A DNA stretch of 64,000 nucleotides from Bacteroidia bacterium (lineage in GTDB: Bacteria; Bacteroidota; Bacteroidia; SpSt-205), in the NCBI GenBank assembly GCA_026003215.1, contig BPGV01000001.1, positions 795,001 to 859,000 of the forward strand, written 5' to 3'. Of the stretch, positions 48,689-56,162 are shown piece after piece. Within the stretch, counting starts at the first letter, position 1, and every line of letters begins with the position of its first letter. Below the pieces are notes generated by a model. The model ran no database searches and was not told the origin of the DNA. It worked only from the letters and a program-made list of their open reading frames with translations. The position numbers were made by a program, and so were the translations under genes.

Positions 48689-50196
48689 GAGGAGAGGGGA
48701 AAGAGAAGGGGTTCAGCTTCGGGAAGGAGCGCGTCTATGAGGCTGCGGTCGCTTTTGAGGTGCGGGAACTTATTTTGGCCGCCGAGCTTTCCTTGGACTT
48801 GCATATAAGCGTACCCAGTCCCTACGGGGAGGCGATACAGGCGCGGTTCTGCCAAGATGCCTCCTTTACGCAGGTCGTCATAGTAGGGGTTATGTCGTCG
48901 GAGCGTTTCATCTAAGGTCTTGAGGAAAACGCCCCAATCGGCGGGAGGTTCTATCACTTCTAAGAGCCACTCATGACAAGGCATACCTGGGCCAAAATAC
49001 GGTCCCACCGTGTATTCATGGATACGAGCGCCTGTAGCCTGTACAGCTGCCTGCAGAGCCGTCTCTACTTCCCATTCAATCACATGCTCGCCGAAGGCGC
49101 TCAGGTGGCTTTTGACGCGACCTGTGACACGCAGGCGATACGGCCGCACCGAGGTAAAGGTTACCACATCCCCAATCGCATACGCCCACAAGCCCGCATT
49201 TGTGGTAAGGAGGAGCGCATAGGGCCGGCCCACCTCCACCTCCCATAAAGGCAGGCGGGTAGGTTGAGGCCTATCTACCTCGTCCAAAGGAATAAACTCA
49301 TAAAATATGCCATTATCGGTCAGAAGCCTTAGACCTTCTGCGGGGTCCTCTGTGTCTTGAAAGGCAAAGAACCCCTCAGAAGCCGGAAAGGTCTCTATAA
49401 AATCTACCCCCGGGAGCTTTTCCCGAAGTCTCGGCTCATACAAGCGAAAATCTACGCCGCCATGCACATACACCTGCAAGTACGGCCAGCACTCGGTAGC
49501 TTTTCGGGCGAAGCGTTTCTCCACTTCTTCCAGCATCTGTTCTATCCAAGGCGGGATGCCCGAGAGCAGGCGCAAGTCTGTTTGGGCGGCTTCGGTAATG
49601 ACAGCCTCTACCTTAGCGGGCCACTCTTCTATGCAGTTTATCTCGTAGGAAGGCAAGCGATTACGGGTAAGGTACGCAGGCACCCAGTGATGCACAATCC
49701 CCGACAAACGGCCATACCAAATGCCCGCAGGGGTTTTTTCCAGGGCTGGGCTGCCCGAGAGGAAAAGCCACTTACCTGAGATGAAAGCGGCCTTTTTGCG
49801 CCGGTAGAGGTACAGAAGAAGGGTATCGCGTGCCCCCCGGATATGCGTAGGTATGCTCTCTTGGGTAAGCGGCAAGAATTTAGCGCCCGCCGTAGTGCCA
49901 GAAGTTTTGGCAAAATAGCGGGGACGCCCCGGCCAAAGGGCATCCGCCTCCCCGGCCCACACGCGCCTTAGGTACTTTTCCCACAAAAGCTCGTACGAAT
50001 ACACCGGCACCGCCGCCCGAAACTCTTCATACGTTTGTACCTCAAAAAGCCGGTGGTCCCTACCGAAAGCGGTGGCTTTCCCTTTTTGAAGAAGCTGGTG
50101 TAAAATACGCCTTTGGTGTGCGACCTCCTGCCCTACTTTTCGGGCATAGGCGTGAGCCACTGCATGAGCCCATAGGTGGGCAAGCGCCTCCTTCAC
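48685..50196 (-). CDS. GH3 auxin-responsive-promoter family acyl-adenylating enzyme
   Basis: About 503 residues. Adenylation motifs are present: AKTSGTTAGAKFLPLT (phosphate loop), a YEFIPLDEV strand and YAIGDVVTFT, then RVTGRVKSHLSAFGEHV. Plant GH3 enzymes conjugate amino acids to hormones; bacterial substrates are unknown. GTG 50196 is chosen because TACCTTTC, one base off consensus, ends four bases before it and because 78 further upstream codons overlap the methyltransferase gene in meaningless sequence. Confidence 0.85.
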   Translation of the reverse strand: MKEALAHLWAHAVAHAYARKVGQEVAHQRRILHQLLQKGKATAFGRDHRLFEVQTYEEFRAAVPVYSYELLWEKYLRRVWAGEADALWPGRPRYFAKTSGTTAGAKFLPLTQESIPTHIRGARDTLLLYLYRRKKAAFISGKWLFLSGSPALEKTPAGIWYGRLSGIVHHWVPAYLTRNRLPSYEINCIEEWPAKVEAVITEAAQTDLRLLSGIPPWIEQMLEEVEKRFARKATECWPYLQVYVHGGVDFRLYEPRLREKLPGVDFIETFPASEGFFAFQDTEDPAEGLRLLTDNGIFYEFIPLDEVDRPQPTRLPLWEVEVGRPYALLLTTNAGLWAYAIGDVVTFTSVRPYRLRVTGRVKSHLSAFGEHVIEWEVETALQAAVQATGARIHEYTVGPYFGPGMPCHEWLLEVIEPPADWGVFLKTLDETLRRHNPYYDDLRKGGILAEPRLYRLPVGTGYAYMQVQGKLGGQNKFPHLKSDRSLIDALLPEAEPLLFPLSS

Positions 50197-50200
50197 AGCA

Positions 50201-50208
50201 GAAAGGTA
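50201..50208 (-). promoter_or_regulatory. Near-consensus -7 element TACCTTTC, GH3 gene
   Basis: One mismatch from TAnnTTTG; ends four bases before GTG 50196. Confidence 0.45.
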
Positions 50209-50222
50209 CAAAAAAACCTCCG

Positions 50223-50834
50223 TTAGGTTTGGCGCAAAACCCAAAGGATTTCTCGCCCAGCGCGGGCAGGATGCGAAGGCGGATTCGGCTCCTCCATGAC
50301 GAGGGATAAGCCGACCTGCTGAGCCAGCAGAATAGCCTCCTCGCGCACCACTAAGAAAGGAGGACCTTCCGACGGCGCTCCGCTGAGTGGAAAAAGCAAC
50401 CCCACAAAAAGCCCACCCGGGTTGAGCCATCGGGCCACCTGCTGCCAGTACGCCGCCCTACGCTGAGGCTCTATAGCACAGTAGCAGGTGTATTCCCACA
50501 CCCCTTCTACCTCAGCTGGCGGGAAAAACTTAAAAATATCTGCCTGAATAGTGCGTATGCGGTTCTTTAGCCCATGCTTTTCGGCTTGTATTGCTAAAAA
50601 ATTTAGCGGCTCTGAGGCAAAGTCTATGGCCCATACCTGGTAGCCTTGCTTAGCTAAGAAGAGCACATCATGCCCGAAGCCACAGCCAGGTACCACCAGC
50701 GAAGCAGGCGGAGGCGGAAAAAGGGATTTTTCTACAGCATAGCTAAGGGCCGGGGGTACGCGGCCAAGGTCCCAGCCAGTTTGTCCCTCTTGGTAGCGCT
50801 GACGCCAATAAGCTGGCTCGCTAACGCTCGCCAT
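50223..50834 (-). CDS. SAM-dependent methyltransferase, thiopurine methyltransferase (TPMT) family
   Basis: A 203-residue class I methyltransferase. It opens with WRQRYQEGQTGWDLGRVPPAL, a mark of the TPMT group, then the SAM site LVVPGCGFGHDVLFLAKQG and AIDFASEPL, and the later motif EYTCYCAIEPQRRAAYW. Bacterial relatives act on selenium, tellurium or thiol compounds. ATGs at 50834 and 50840 are both possible; both overlap the DUF4230 gene slightly. Confidence 0.88.
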   Translation of the reverse strand: MASVSEPAYWRQRYQEGQTGWDLGRVPPALSYAVEKSLFPPPPASLVVPGCGFGHDVLFLAKQGYQVWAIDFASEPLNFLAIQAEKHGLKNRIRTIQADIFKFFPPAEVEGVWEYTCYCAIEPQRRAAYWQQVARWLNPGGLFVGLLFPLSGAPSEGPPFLVVREEAILLAQQVGLSLVMEEPNPPSHPARAGREILWVLRQT

Positions 50835-51417
50835 AGACAAAACGCACCTCTTGCCACCCCATCTCTTGACAGAGGGAACGGAGGAGCTTTTCGGCTTGGG
50901 CCTGAGCAGCCGCTCGGGGAAAAGAAGTCGCGATGCGCACGCGAAGGGTTTCTTGGGCAGCGGCTAAGGTTTCGCGAACCCGCTCAGCCTCTCCACCTTG
51001 CCACCATTCAATCACCGAAAAATCGGCCGCATATACCCGAGATTGTGTAGGATCTATACGCACCTGACAGAGGAATGGCACAGGCAAACGCAGGGTGACT
51101 GCTTTACGCTCCCAGCGGGCTTCTTGTACGCGCACCTGGCTAAAATCTATGCATATATCGGCTTCACCAGCTACCACCAGGAGCAACTCGGAGCTGGTAA
51201 AGGGCACACCGTAGCGCCATTCCCGCTGTACCACATCACGCACGACATACCGCAGCACAGTAAGCTGCCCGAGTGTGGTAAGCCTTTCTATAAGTAGGGT
51301 TTGATGCTCTTTAAGGGAAGGGGAAACTTCTCGGGTTTGAGAGAGGCGCCACCCCACCCATGCGCCCACCCCTATGCCCCCCCCTATTAGGAGGAGCGGC
51401 CCGAGCAGGCGACGCAC
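50821..51417 (-). CDS. DUF4230 membrane-anchored protein
   Basis: A 198-residue protein with one N-terminal membrane helix (GPLLLIGGGIGVGAWVGW) and a soluble mixed domain with VLRYVVRDVVQREWRYG and ADICIDFSQVRVQE...VTLRLPVPFLCQVRID, the pattern of DUF4230. Function unknown. GTG 51417 starts two bases from the rplY stop; the longer ATG start at 51489 would overlap rplY by 71 bases. It lies in the tRNA-Arg, rplY, DUF4230, methyltransferase transcript. Confidence 0.75.
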   Translation of the reverse strand: MRRLLGPLLLIGGGIGVGAWVGWRLSQTREVSPSLKEHQTLLIERLTTLGQLTVLRYVVRDVVQREWRYGVPFTSSELLLVVAGEADICIDFSQVRVQEARWERKAVTLRLPVPFLCQVRIDPTQSRVYAADFSVIEWWQGGEAERVRETLAAAQETLRVRIATSFPRAAAQAQAEKLLRSLCQEMGWQEVRFVYGER

Positions 51418-51418
51418 C

Positions 51419-51982
51419 TTAGCCTTGCTGAGCACGCAGGGCCCGAGGTACCTCCACTCGGGCAATAGCCGTATCCGGGGAAGCCACAATCTGCAAGCCA
51501 GGAAGGCTCACCCGGCCTACCGTAAGCGTTTTACCGAGCTTGAGGGCTGAAATGTCTATTTCAAGCGCATCGGGTAAGTCCTTTACTTGCCCTCGCACAC
51601 GCAGACGACGCAGCATAGGCACCAACTTTCCGCCCATCTGGACCCCCTCGGCTATCCCAACCAGCCTAACCGGTAAAGCTATCGTCACCTCATCCTCTGG
51701 CCCACACGCCATGAAGTCCAAGTGCATGACATAATCATGCACAGGATGAAGCTGATACTCGCGTAAAATCGCCGAATGCCCACCCGTGGGAAGCTCTATT
51801 GTAAAAAGATATACGTGAGGGGTAAAGACAATCTTATGGGCTTCAGTCTGTGAGATGAAAAAGGTTTCGGAGAGGCCTTTGCCATAGAGCGCGCAGGGTA
51901 CTTTGCCGGCTCGGCGGAGACGACGCGCTTCCGCGCTTCTTTGGGGCACTCGCGACTCACCCCGCAAGACATACACTTGCAT
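51419..51982 (-). CDS. rplY: 50S ribosomal protein L25 (TL5/CTC form)
   Basis: A 187-residue two-domain L25. The 5S rRNA-binding domain shows SAEARRLRRAGKVPCALYGKG and HDYVMHLDFMA; the C-terminal TL5 domain includes PVRLVGIAEGVQMGGKLVPMLRRLRVRG and LPDALEIDISAL. The ATG lies only two bases after the 3' end of tRNA-Arg, so there is no separate leader; processing of the tRNA would leave a nearly leaderless message. Confidence 0.95.
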   Translation of the reverse strand: MQVYVLRGESRVPQRSAEARRLRRAGKVPCALYGKGLSETFFISQTEAHKIVFTPHVYLFTIELPTGGHSAILREYQLHPVHDYVMHLDFMACGPEDEVTIALPVRLVGIAEGVQMGGKLVPMLRRLRVRGQVKDLPDALEIDISALKLGKTLTVGRVSLPGLQIVASPDTAIARVEVPRALRAQQG

Positions 51983-51984
51983 AG

Positions 51985-52058
51985 CGCACCCGGGAGGACT
52001 CGAACCCCCAACCGCCAGATCCGAAGTCTGGTGCTCTATCCAATTGAGCTACGGGTGC
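51985..52058 (-). tRNA. tRNA-Arg (TCG)
   Basis: A 74-base cloverleaf on the minus strand: acceptor GCACCCG/CGGGTGC with discriminator G, anticodon stem CCAGA/TCTGG with loop CTTCGGA, giving anticodon TCG, and T-arm with TTCGAGT. CCA is not encoded. A TACCTTTG element ends seven bases before the 5' end. rplY starts two bases downstream. Confidence 0.94.
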
Positions 52059-52065
52059 AGGGCCA

Positions 52066-52073
52066 CAAAGGTA
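52066..52073 (-). promoter_or_regulatory. -7 element TACCTTTG, tRNA-Arg / rplY
   Basis: Ends seven bases before the tRNA 5' end. Confidence 0.8.
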
Positions 52074-52080
52074 CAAAATC

Positions 52081-53031
52081 TCAGTGCGTCAAGTAATAGT
52101 AAGCCTCCACATTATCCAGAAAAGCCCCATCAAACCCCGCCGCCAAAATATGCGACATATACGAACCTTCCCCCTTAAAGAGAATCTGCTTCCAGACTTC
52201 CTCCCAGTACGCCACATAAAACTCATCCGGATACCCTGGATAAGGCTTTCGAAGCCAAGAAGGACTCCCCAACCGCCACCCAGGCTGCCAATAGAAGCGC
52301 CACCGCTCCGCAGCCCCTATATTGATATAGGCTAACACCAACCGACGCTTGCCGCTGGGTTTATAGTGCAAACGGCGTACCTCTTCCTCAGAGAGCCATG
52401 CACCCTGATACTGCGCATCTATTACCAATACATCAAACTTACTTTGGGCCAAAGCCGTTATGTAAGCTTCCCGAGAGGGGAAAAGATCTGGGTTTAGCAG
52501 GTATAAAAAGTTTCGAGCTGCACCCAGCGAAGGGATAGAATCTTCATTGAGCATCGGTACCGTATCCGGCAGCTCCTGGTAATAGTAGTTATTCGGACTT
52601 CTCACAAAGCCTATGAACCCCTCTTGATAAATACGCGCATAAGCAGCAGGTATTCGCGCCGAGTCGCGCACATACTCAGAGCAAAAAATAGGTTTATAAG
52701 CCCTTAGCCGCCGCAGGACCTCTAAACGCGCCGGCGAAGGCAAAGTATCTCCCGTGTCCGCCTCGTAGAAAACCTCTTCGGCCGTAAACCCATCTATGGC
52801 ATTTAAGTAGCTCCAACGAAGAGGCTGGGTAGGATCTGCAGCTTCAAAAGCTAACTCGGGGCCATTTTGTGGGAGGAGGATAAAGCCGGGTTTGCGGCTA
52901 CGGGCCCAGACCGATAACTCCTCCACAAACTCCTGCATATACTGCGCCGCTCGGGACTCAGCCCACCGGGGTTTTTCGGACTTACACGCCCACGCCAGAA
53001 GGAGAGCTATGCCTATCGTCCCTCTACTCAG
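52081..53031 (-). CDS. GH114-like (TM1410 type) TIM-barrel lipoprotein
   Basis: About 316 residues. A lipoprotein signal (IALLLAWACKSEK) precedes a barrel with stretches typical of the endo-alpha-1,4-polygalactosaminidase-like group: FDVLVIDAQYQGAWLSEEEV, KRRLVLAYINIGAAERWRFYW and AAGFDGAFLDNVEAYYY. The likely role is glycan hydrolysis outside the cell. No ATG, GTG or TTG lies near the signal; a CTG at 53031 overlapping the previous stop as CTGA gives a perfect signal peptide, so I infer a CTG start. The longer ATG frame (53115) is a shadow of the upstream gene. Confidence 0.7.
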   Translation of the reverse strand: MSRGTIGIALLLAWACKSEKPRWAESRAAQYMQEFVEELSVWARSRKPGFILLPQNGPELAFEAADPTQPLRWSYLNAIDGFTAEEVFYEADTGDTLPSPARLEVLRRLRAYKPIFCSEYVRDSARIPAAYARIYQEGFIGFVRSPNNYYYQELPDTVPMLNEDSIPSLGAARNFLYLLNPDLFPSREAYITALAQSKFDVLVIDAQYQGAWLSEEEVRRLHYKPSGKRRLVLAYINIGAAERWRFYWQPGWRLGSPSWLRKPYPGYPDEFYVAYWEEVWKQILFKGEGSYMSHILAAGFDGAFLDNVEAYYYLTH

Positions 53032-53390
53032 CCGAGATACCGCAGCAAGAAGATAAGCAGCACCACCAGCGCTATCACCATAATCAGCACATCCAACGGC
53101 CACGGCAGTAGCCATACAACGATACTGATAATAAGCGCGACGATAATAGCAATAATCAATAGCCGGACTAAATCATCTGTAGCTGTACGCAGCCGTTCTT
53201 TGAGAGACTGCCAGGCCGCTTCAGCTTTGGCTTTGAGGCGATGCCAGAAACCCTTCTTGACCGTCTTTTGCTTAGAAGCCACCCGCTCCACCTGTGCCTC
53301 TGTAAGGGGGATACCTGAGGAAGAGGTAGCAGCAGCGTAAAGCGGCAACATAAAAAGCCCGCAGAGAAAAAGGTAACGCGGATTTGTCAT
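53028..53390 (-). CDS. Small exported membrane protein with two terminal helices
   Basis: A 120-residue protein with signal peptide (YLFLCGLFMLPLYAAA), a short loop, a basic amphipathic segment (KKGFWHRLKAKAEAAWQSLKERL) and two strongly hydrophobic helices up to the C-terminus. The architecture parallels the upstream neighbour. ATG 53390 is six bases after TACCTTTG; the longer start at 53426 lies before that element. Function unknown. Confidence 0.6.
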   Translation of the reverse strand: MTNPRYLFLCGLFMLPLYAAATSSSGIPLTEAQVERVASKQKTVKKGFWHRLKAKAEAAWQSLKERLRTATDDLVRLLIIAIIVALIISIVVWLLPWPLDVLIMVIALVVLLIFLLRYLG

Positions 53391-53396
53391 ACGGGA

Positions 53397-53404
53397 CAAA
53401 GGTA
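53397..53404 (-). promoter_or_regulatory. -7 element TACCTTTG, small membrane protein 53028
   Basis: Ends six bases before ATG 53390 and fixes this start. Confidence 0.7.
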
Positions 53405-53422
53405 AGAGGAGTTTTGCGTTTT

Positions 53423-53950
53423 TCATTTAGGGCGACCTTTCCCGCGGGGTGGAGAGGTAGTTTGTCCGGAGGAGGAGCGTGGTGCTGGGCCAGCCTTAGG
53501 GGGTGGGCCTGCGGGTCTACCGGGGGGAGGGCCTACAGGTCGGCCCGGGGGCGGCCCCACCGGCCTACCCGGGGGCGGGCCCGGCGGTGGTGGCGGCGCC
53601 ATGCCCCGCTTGCGCCACCACCCTACCCGACGCCCCGGCCGCAAGAAAACGGCTAATAATCCCACAAGCAACAATAAACCCACCAACAAAAGAAGCACCA
53701 GCACCCCCGGCCCTCCCCCCACCAACACCACCACCAGAACCCCTAATAAAACCACCAATAACACCATAGCTATCAAGAGCCCCTGCGCTTTTTCCTTGAT
53801 ACGCACCCAAAAAGGCTCCTTTTTGGGTGTAGTGGGGCCCCTCGGACGCATCATCACTACCGCTACCTCAGAAGGTCCTTTTGCAGGCACAGGGGTGGCT
53901 ATTTCCCCTAACAAAGCAAGCCCCAGCATTAAGAGAAGCCGCATAATCAA
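53423..53950 (-). CDS. Small membrane protein with proline-rich repeat tail
   Basis: A 175-residue protein: signal-like N-terminus, a KKEPFWVRIKEKAQ amphipathic segment, two hydrophobic helices made almost only of Leu, Val and Gly, then a tail with tandem repeats of GPPPGRPV (three to four copies) ending in basic residues. Only the first part resembles the neighbour at 53028. The DNA of the tail is very GC-rich. The ATG overlaps the gpsA stop. The tail may bind partners or cell wall; nothing more can be said. Confidence 0.55.
   Translation of the reverse strand: MIMRLLLMLGLALLGEIATPVPAKGPSEVAVVMMRPRGPTTPKKEPFWVRIKEKAQGLLIAMVLLVVLLGVLVVVLVGGGPGVLVLLLLVGLLLLVGLLAVFLRPGRRVGWWRKRGMAPPPPPGPPPGRPVGPPPGRPVGPPPGRPAGPPPKAGPAPRSSSGQTTSPPRGKGRPK
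53490..53600 (-). repeat. Short tandem repeats encoding GPPPGRPV
   Basis: Three to four 24-base units, very GC-rich, in the tail of the small membrane protein gene 53423-53950. Confidence 0.75.
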
Positions 53951-54927
53951 ATATCGGAAAAACTTTCCATTACGTTCACCACGGCTTGCCGTAGTACCTC
54001 GGAGGGATTAGACTGGCTCTGGATTGCTTCAACCACGGCTCTCAGCAAAGGAAAACGCCGGTATTCCGCCCAACTGGCCAAGCTTTGCGCGGCATAGTAC
54101 CCCTCCGCTACCATGCCCAGCTTCTGGAGCGCGGCCAAGGCCGTATACCCCTGGGCCAGCAGCTGACCAAAACGCTGATTCCGGCTATACGGGCTAAAGG
54201 CGGTCACCAAAAAGTCCCCTGTCCAGCCCGGCGATAGAAAAGGCGGCTCTTCTTCGGGAACAAGCATTTGGAGCACTTCTTGCATTTCGCGCAAAGCCAC
54301 CGCCGCCAATGCCGCCCGGGCATTATCTCCCCACAAGCTCACGACCCCCATCCCAATCGCATAAATGTTTTTCAAGACGCCCACCCACTCCAAGGATACC
54401 CAGGCTCGGCTCCAAAGCAAATGAAAGTATGGCTGACTAAAAAGCTGGGCTCCCCTCTCGTAAAGCGACCGTTCCGGCGTGCCCACCGCTACCCAGGTAG
54501 GCTTCCGTAAGATAACCTCCTCCGCATGACTGGGACCACTCAGGATAACCACAGCCTGCACACCCTTTTCACGGAGATATTGAGAGGGGCGTAGTAGGCC
54601 TCCCGGCAAAAGCCCCTTGGTACAGGAAACCCATAGCCGCGCCGGCAACGGCTCCTCCTCCAGCACCTCAGGCACATACCGAGAAGGTAGCGCTAAAACT
54701 ATCGCCTCCGCTCCCCGCCAAACCTCTTTGAGCCGAGTACCCACATAAGCTATCTGTGCTGGGGGGAAAACATACTCGGGAAACACACTCGGATGCATCC
54801 CCCGTTCTATCAGACTTTGCGCAATCTCTTCTTTATGCACCCACCACCGCACCCGATGGCCCTTCTCTAAAAGCACCGCCGCCAACGCACACCCCCAACT
54901 CCCCGCTCCAATAAGCCCTACGGTCAT
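53947..54927 (-). CDS. gpsA: NAD(P)-dependent glycerol-3-phosphate dehydrogenase
   Basis: A 326-residue enzyme making sn-glycerol 3-phosphate for phospholipids. It has the dinucleotide motif GLIGAGSWGCALA, WVSCTKGLLPGG, LSGPSHAEE, the catalytic Lys in GVLKNIYAIGMGV, and NARAAL followed by the substrate-binding region. Start ATG overlaps the efflux adaptor stop (ATGA) and its stop overlaps the next start. Confidence 0.95.
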   Translation of the reverse strand: MTVGLIGAGSWGCALAAVLLEKGHRVRWWVHKEEIAQSLIERGMHPSVFPEYVFPPAQIAYVGTRLKEVWRGAEAIVLALPSRYVPEVLEEEPLPARLWVSCTKGLLPGGLLRPSQYLREKGVQAVVILSGPSHAEEVILRKPTWVAVGTPERSLYERGAQLFSQPYFHLLWSRAWVSLEWVGVLKNIYAIGMGVVSLWGDNARAALAAVALREMQEVLQMLVPEEEPPFLSPGWTGDFLVTAFSPYSRNQRFGQLLAQGYTALAALQKLGMVAEGYYAAQSLASWAEYRRFPLLRAVVEAIQSQSNPSEVLRQAVVNVMESFSDI

Positions 54928-56162
54928 TCTTTTTTAGGCAAGGGCTTTATCCGCACACTATCTCGTAGCTTTTCCTGTAACACATCATACGGACCTACTA
55001 CTATAACTCGTCCTTCTTGAAGCCCTTCCGTGACTTCTATCTGCTGATCGTCTGCTACGCCTGTTTTCACTGGACGCTCCCGCACCACAGAACCCCCCTC
55101 TACCTCATATACGACTTCCTTTTGGCCCCGAACGGCTACCGCTTGGAGGGGCACCGCCACCACTGCGTCGCGGCGAGTATAGAATATGCGTACGACTGCA
55201 CTCATCTCGGGTCGTAGCGGGTATTTTTTTCGGTCATATCGGGCCGTATCTATGGCTATGCGCACCAAGTAAGTGCTTACTTGTTCTCCGCCCAGTGCCG
55301 AAGCGTCCTGGGTAGCGGCTTTGCCAGAACTGTATCCAATCTCTTGCACGCGTCCAACGAAATACACGCCCGGATAAGCTTGAACCTCCACGCTCGCCGA
55401 ATCTCCTACATGAAGCCGTACGACATCGCTTTCTGTGATTTGCACTTCTACCAAGAAGCGGCTAAGGTCAGCGATACGCACGCTTTCTGTACCGGCCATT
55501 TGGCCCACACCTACTACACGTTGGCCTGTGCGCACCAGGAGCCGCGTGACCACCCCATCCATAGACGCATATACCGACGTCCGTTGGTAATCAATCTGGG
55601 CTCGGCGTAGGTTTGCTTCGGTGCTGCGGATACGGTAGTATGCAGCCTGCACATTACTTTCTGCACTGCGCAGCTGGGCTTGCGCCACCTGATACCGAAT
55701 CCGCGCCGCATCCCAATCTGCCTCCGCAATAGCTTGCTTCTCATACAGCTTCTGGGCCCGGACAAAAGCCAGCGAGTCCTGTAAGAAACTGGCTCGCTGC
55801 TGAGCCAACGCCGCCTGCGCTGCCGCATATTGGGCCTTAGCTTCCTCCAACGCCGCCTGCATCTGCATAAGCGCCGTCTGATAGTTATCCGGCCGAATCG
55901 TAAAAAGCACCTGCCCAGCTCGTACCGTATCCCCTTCCTTCACGTAGATGCGCACCACCTCACCCGAGACATCTGGGCTAATCGGCACCTCCACCACAGG
56001 CCGTATCACCGCCGACTCCGTGATAAACGGGATAATCGTATGCCGTCGTACCGTGTCTACCTCCACAGCCAGCGTATCGCGGGAACCCCAAATCCAGCGG
56101 CCCCCAAGCATCCCTATCAGGAGAATAAGCCCGATCCAGAGTATCCACTTCCTGAGTTTCAT
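54924..56162 (-). CDS. HlyD/AcrA-type efflux periplasmic adaptor
   Basis: A 412-residue membrane fusion protein: N-terminal anchor helix, lipoyl half-motif (ISPDVSGEVVRIYVKEGDTVRAGQVLFTI), a long coiled-coil hairpin (about 95-205, Ala/Gln-rich), the second lipoyl half (VYASMDGVVTRLLVRTGQRV), beta-barrel and membrane-proximal domain. It links an inner-membrane pump to TolC, whose gene is directly upstream. No pump gene (RND or MacB) is adjacent: gpsA follows. Confidence 0.9.
   Translation of the reverse strand: MKLRKWILWIGLILLIGMLGGRWIWGSRDTLAVEVDTVRRHTIIPFITESAVIRPVVEVPISPDVSGEVVRIYVKEGDTVRAGQVLFTIRPDNYQTALMQMQAALEEAKAQYAAAQAALAQQRASFLQDSLAFVRAQKLYEKQAIAEADWDAARIRYQVAQAQLRSAESNVQAAYYRIRSTEANLRRAQIDYQRTSVYASMDGVVTRLLVRTGQRVVGVGQMAGTESVRIADLSRFLVEVQITESDVVRLHVGDSASVEVQAYPGVYFVGRVQEIGYSSGKAATQDASALGGEQVSTYLVRIAIDTARYDRKKYPLRPEMSAVVRIFYTRRDAVVAVPLQAVAVRGQKEVVYEVEGGSVVRERPVKTGVADDQQIEVTEGLQEGRVIVVGPYDVLQEKLRDSVRIKPLPKKE

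Noticed and set aside
48685-50430. GH3 gene starting at 50430
   Set aside because: The first 78 codons are antiphase to the methyltransferase gene and look random; GTG 50196 has a promoter-like element.
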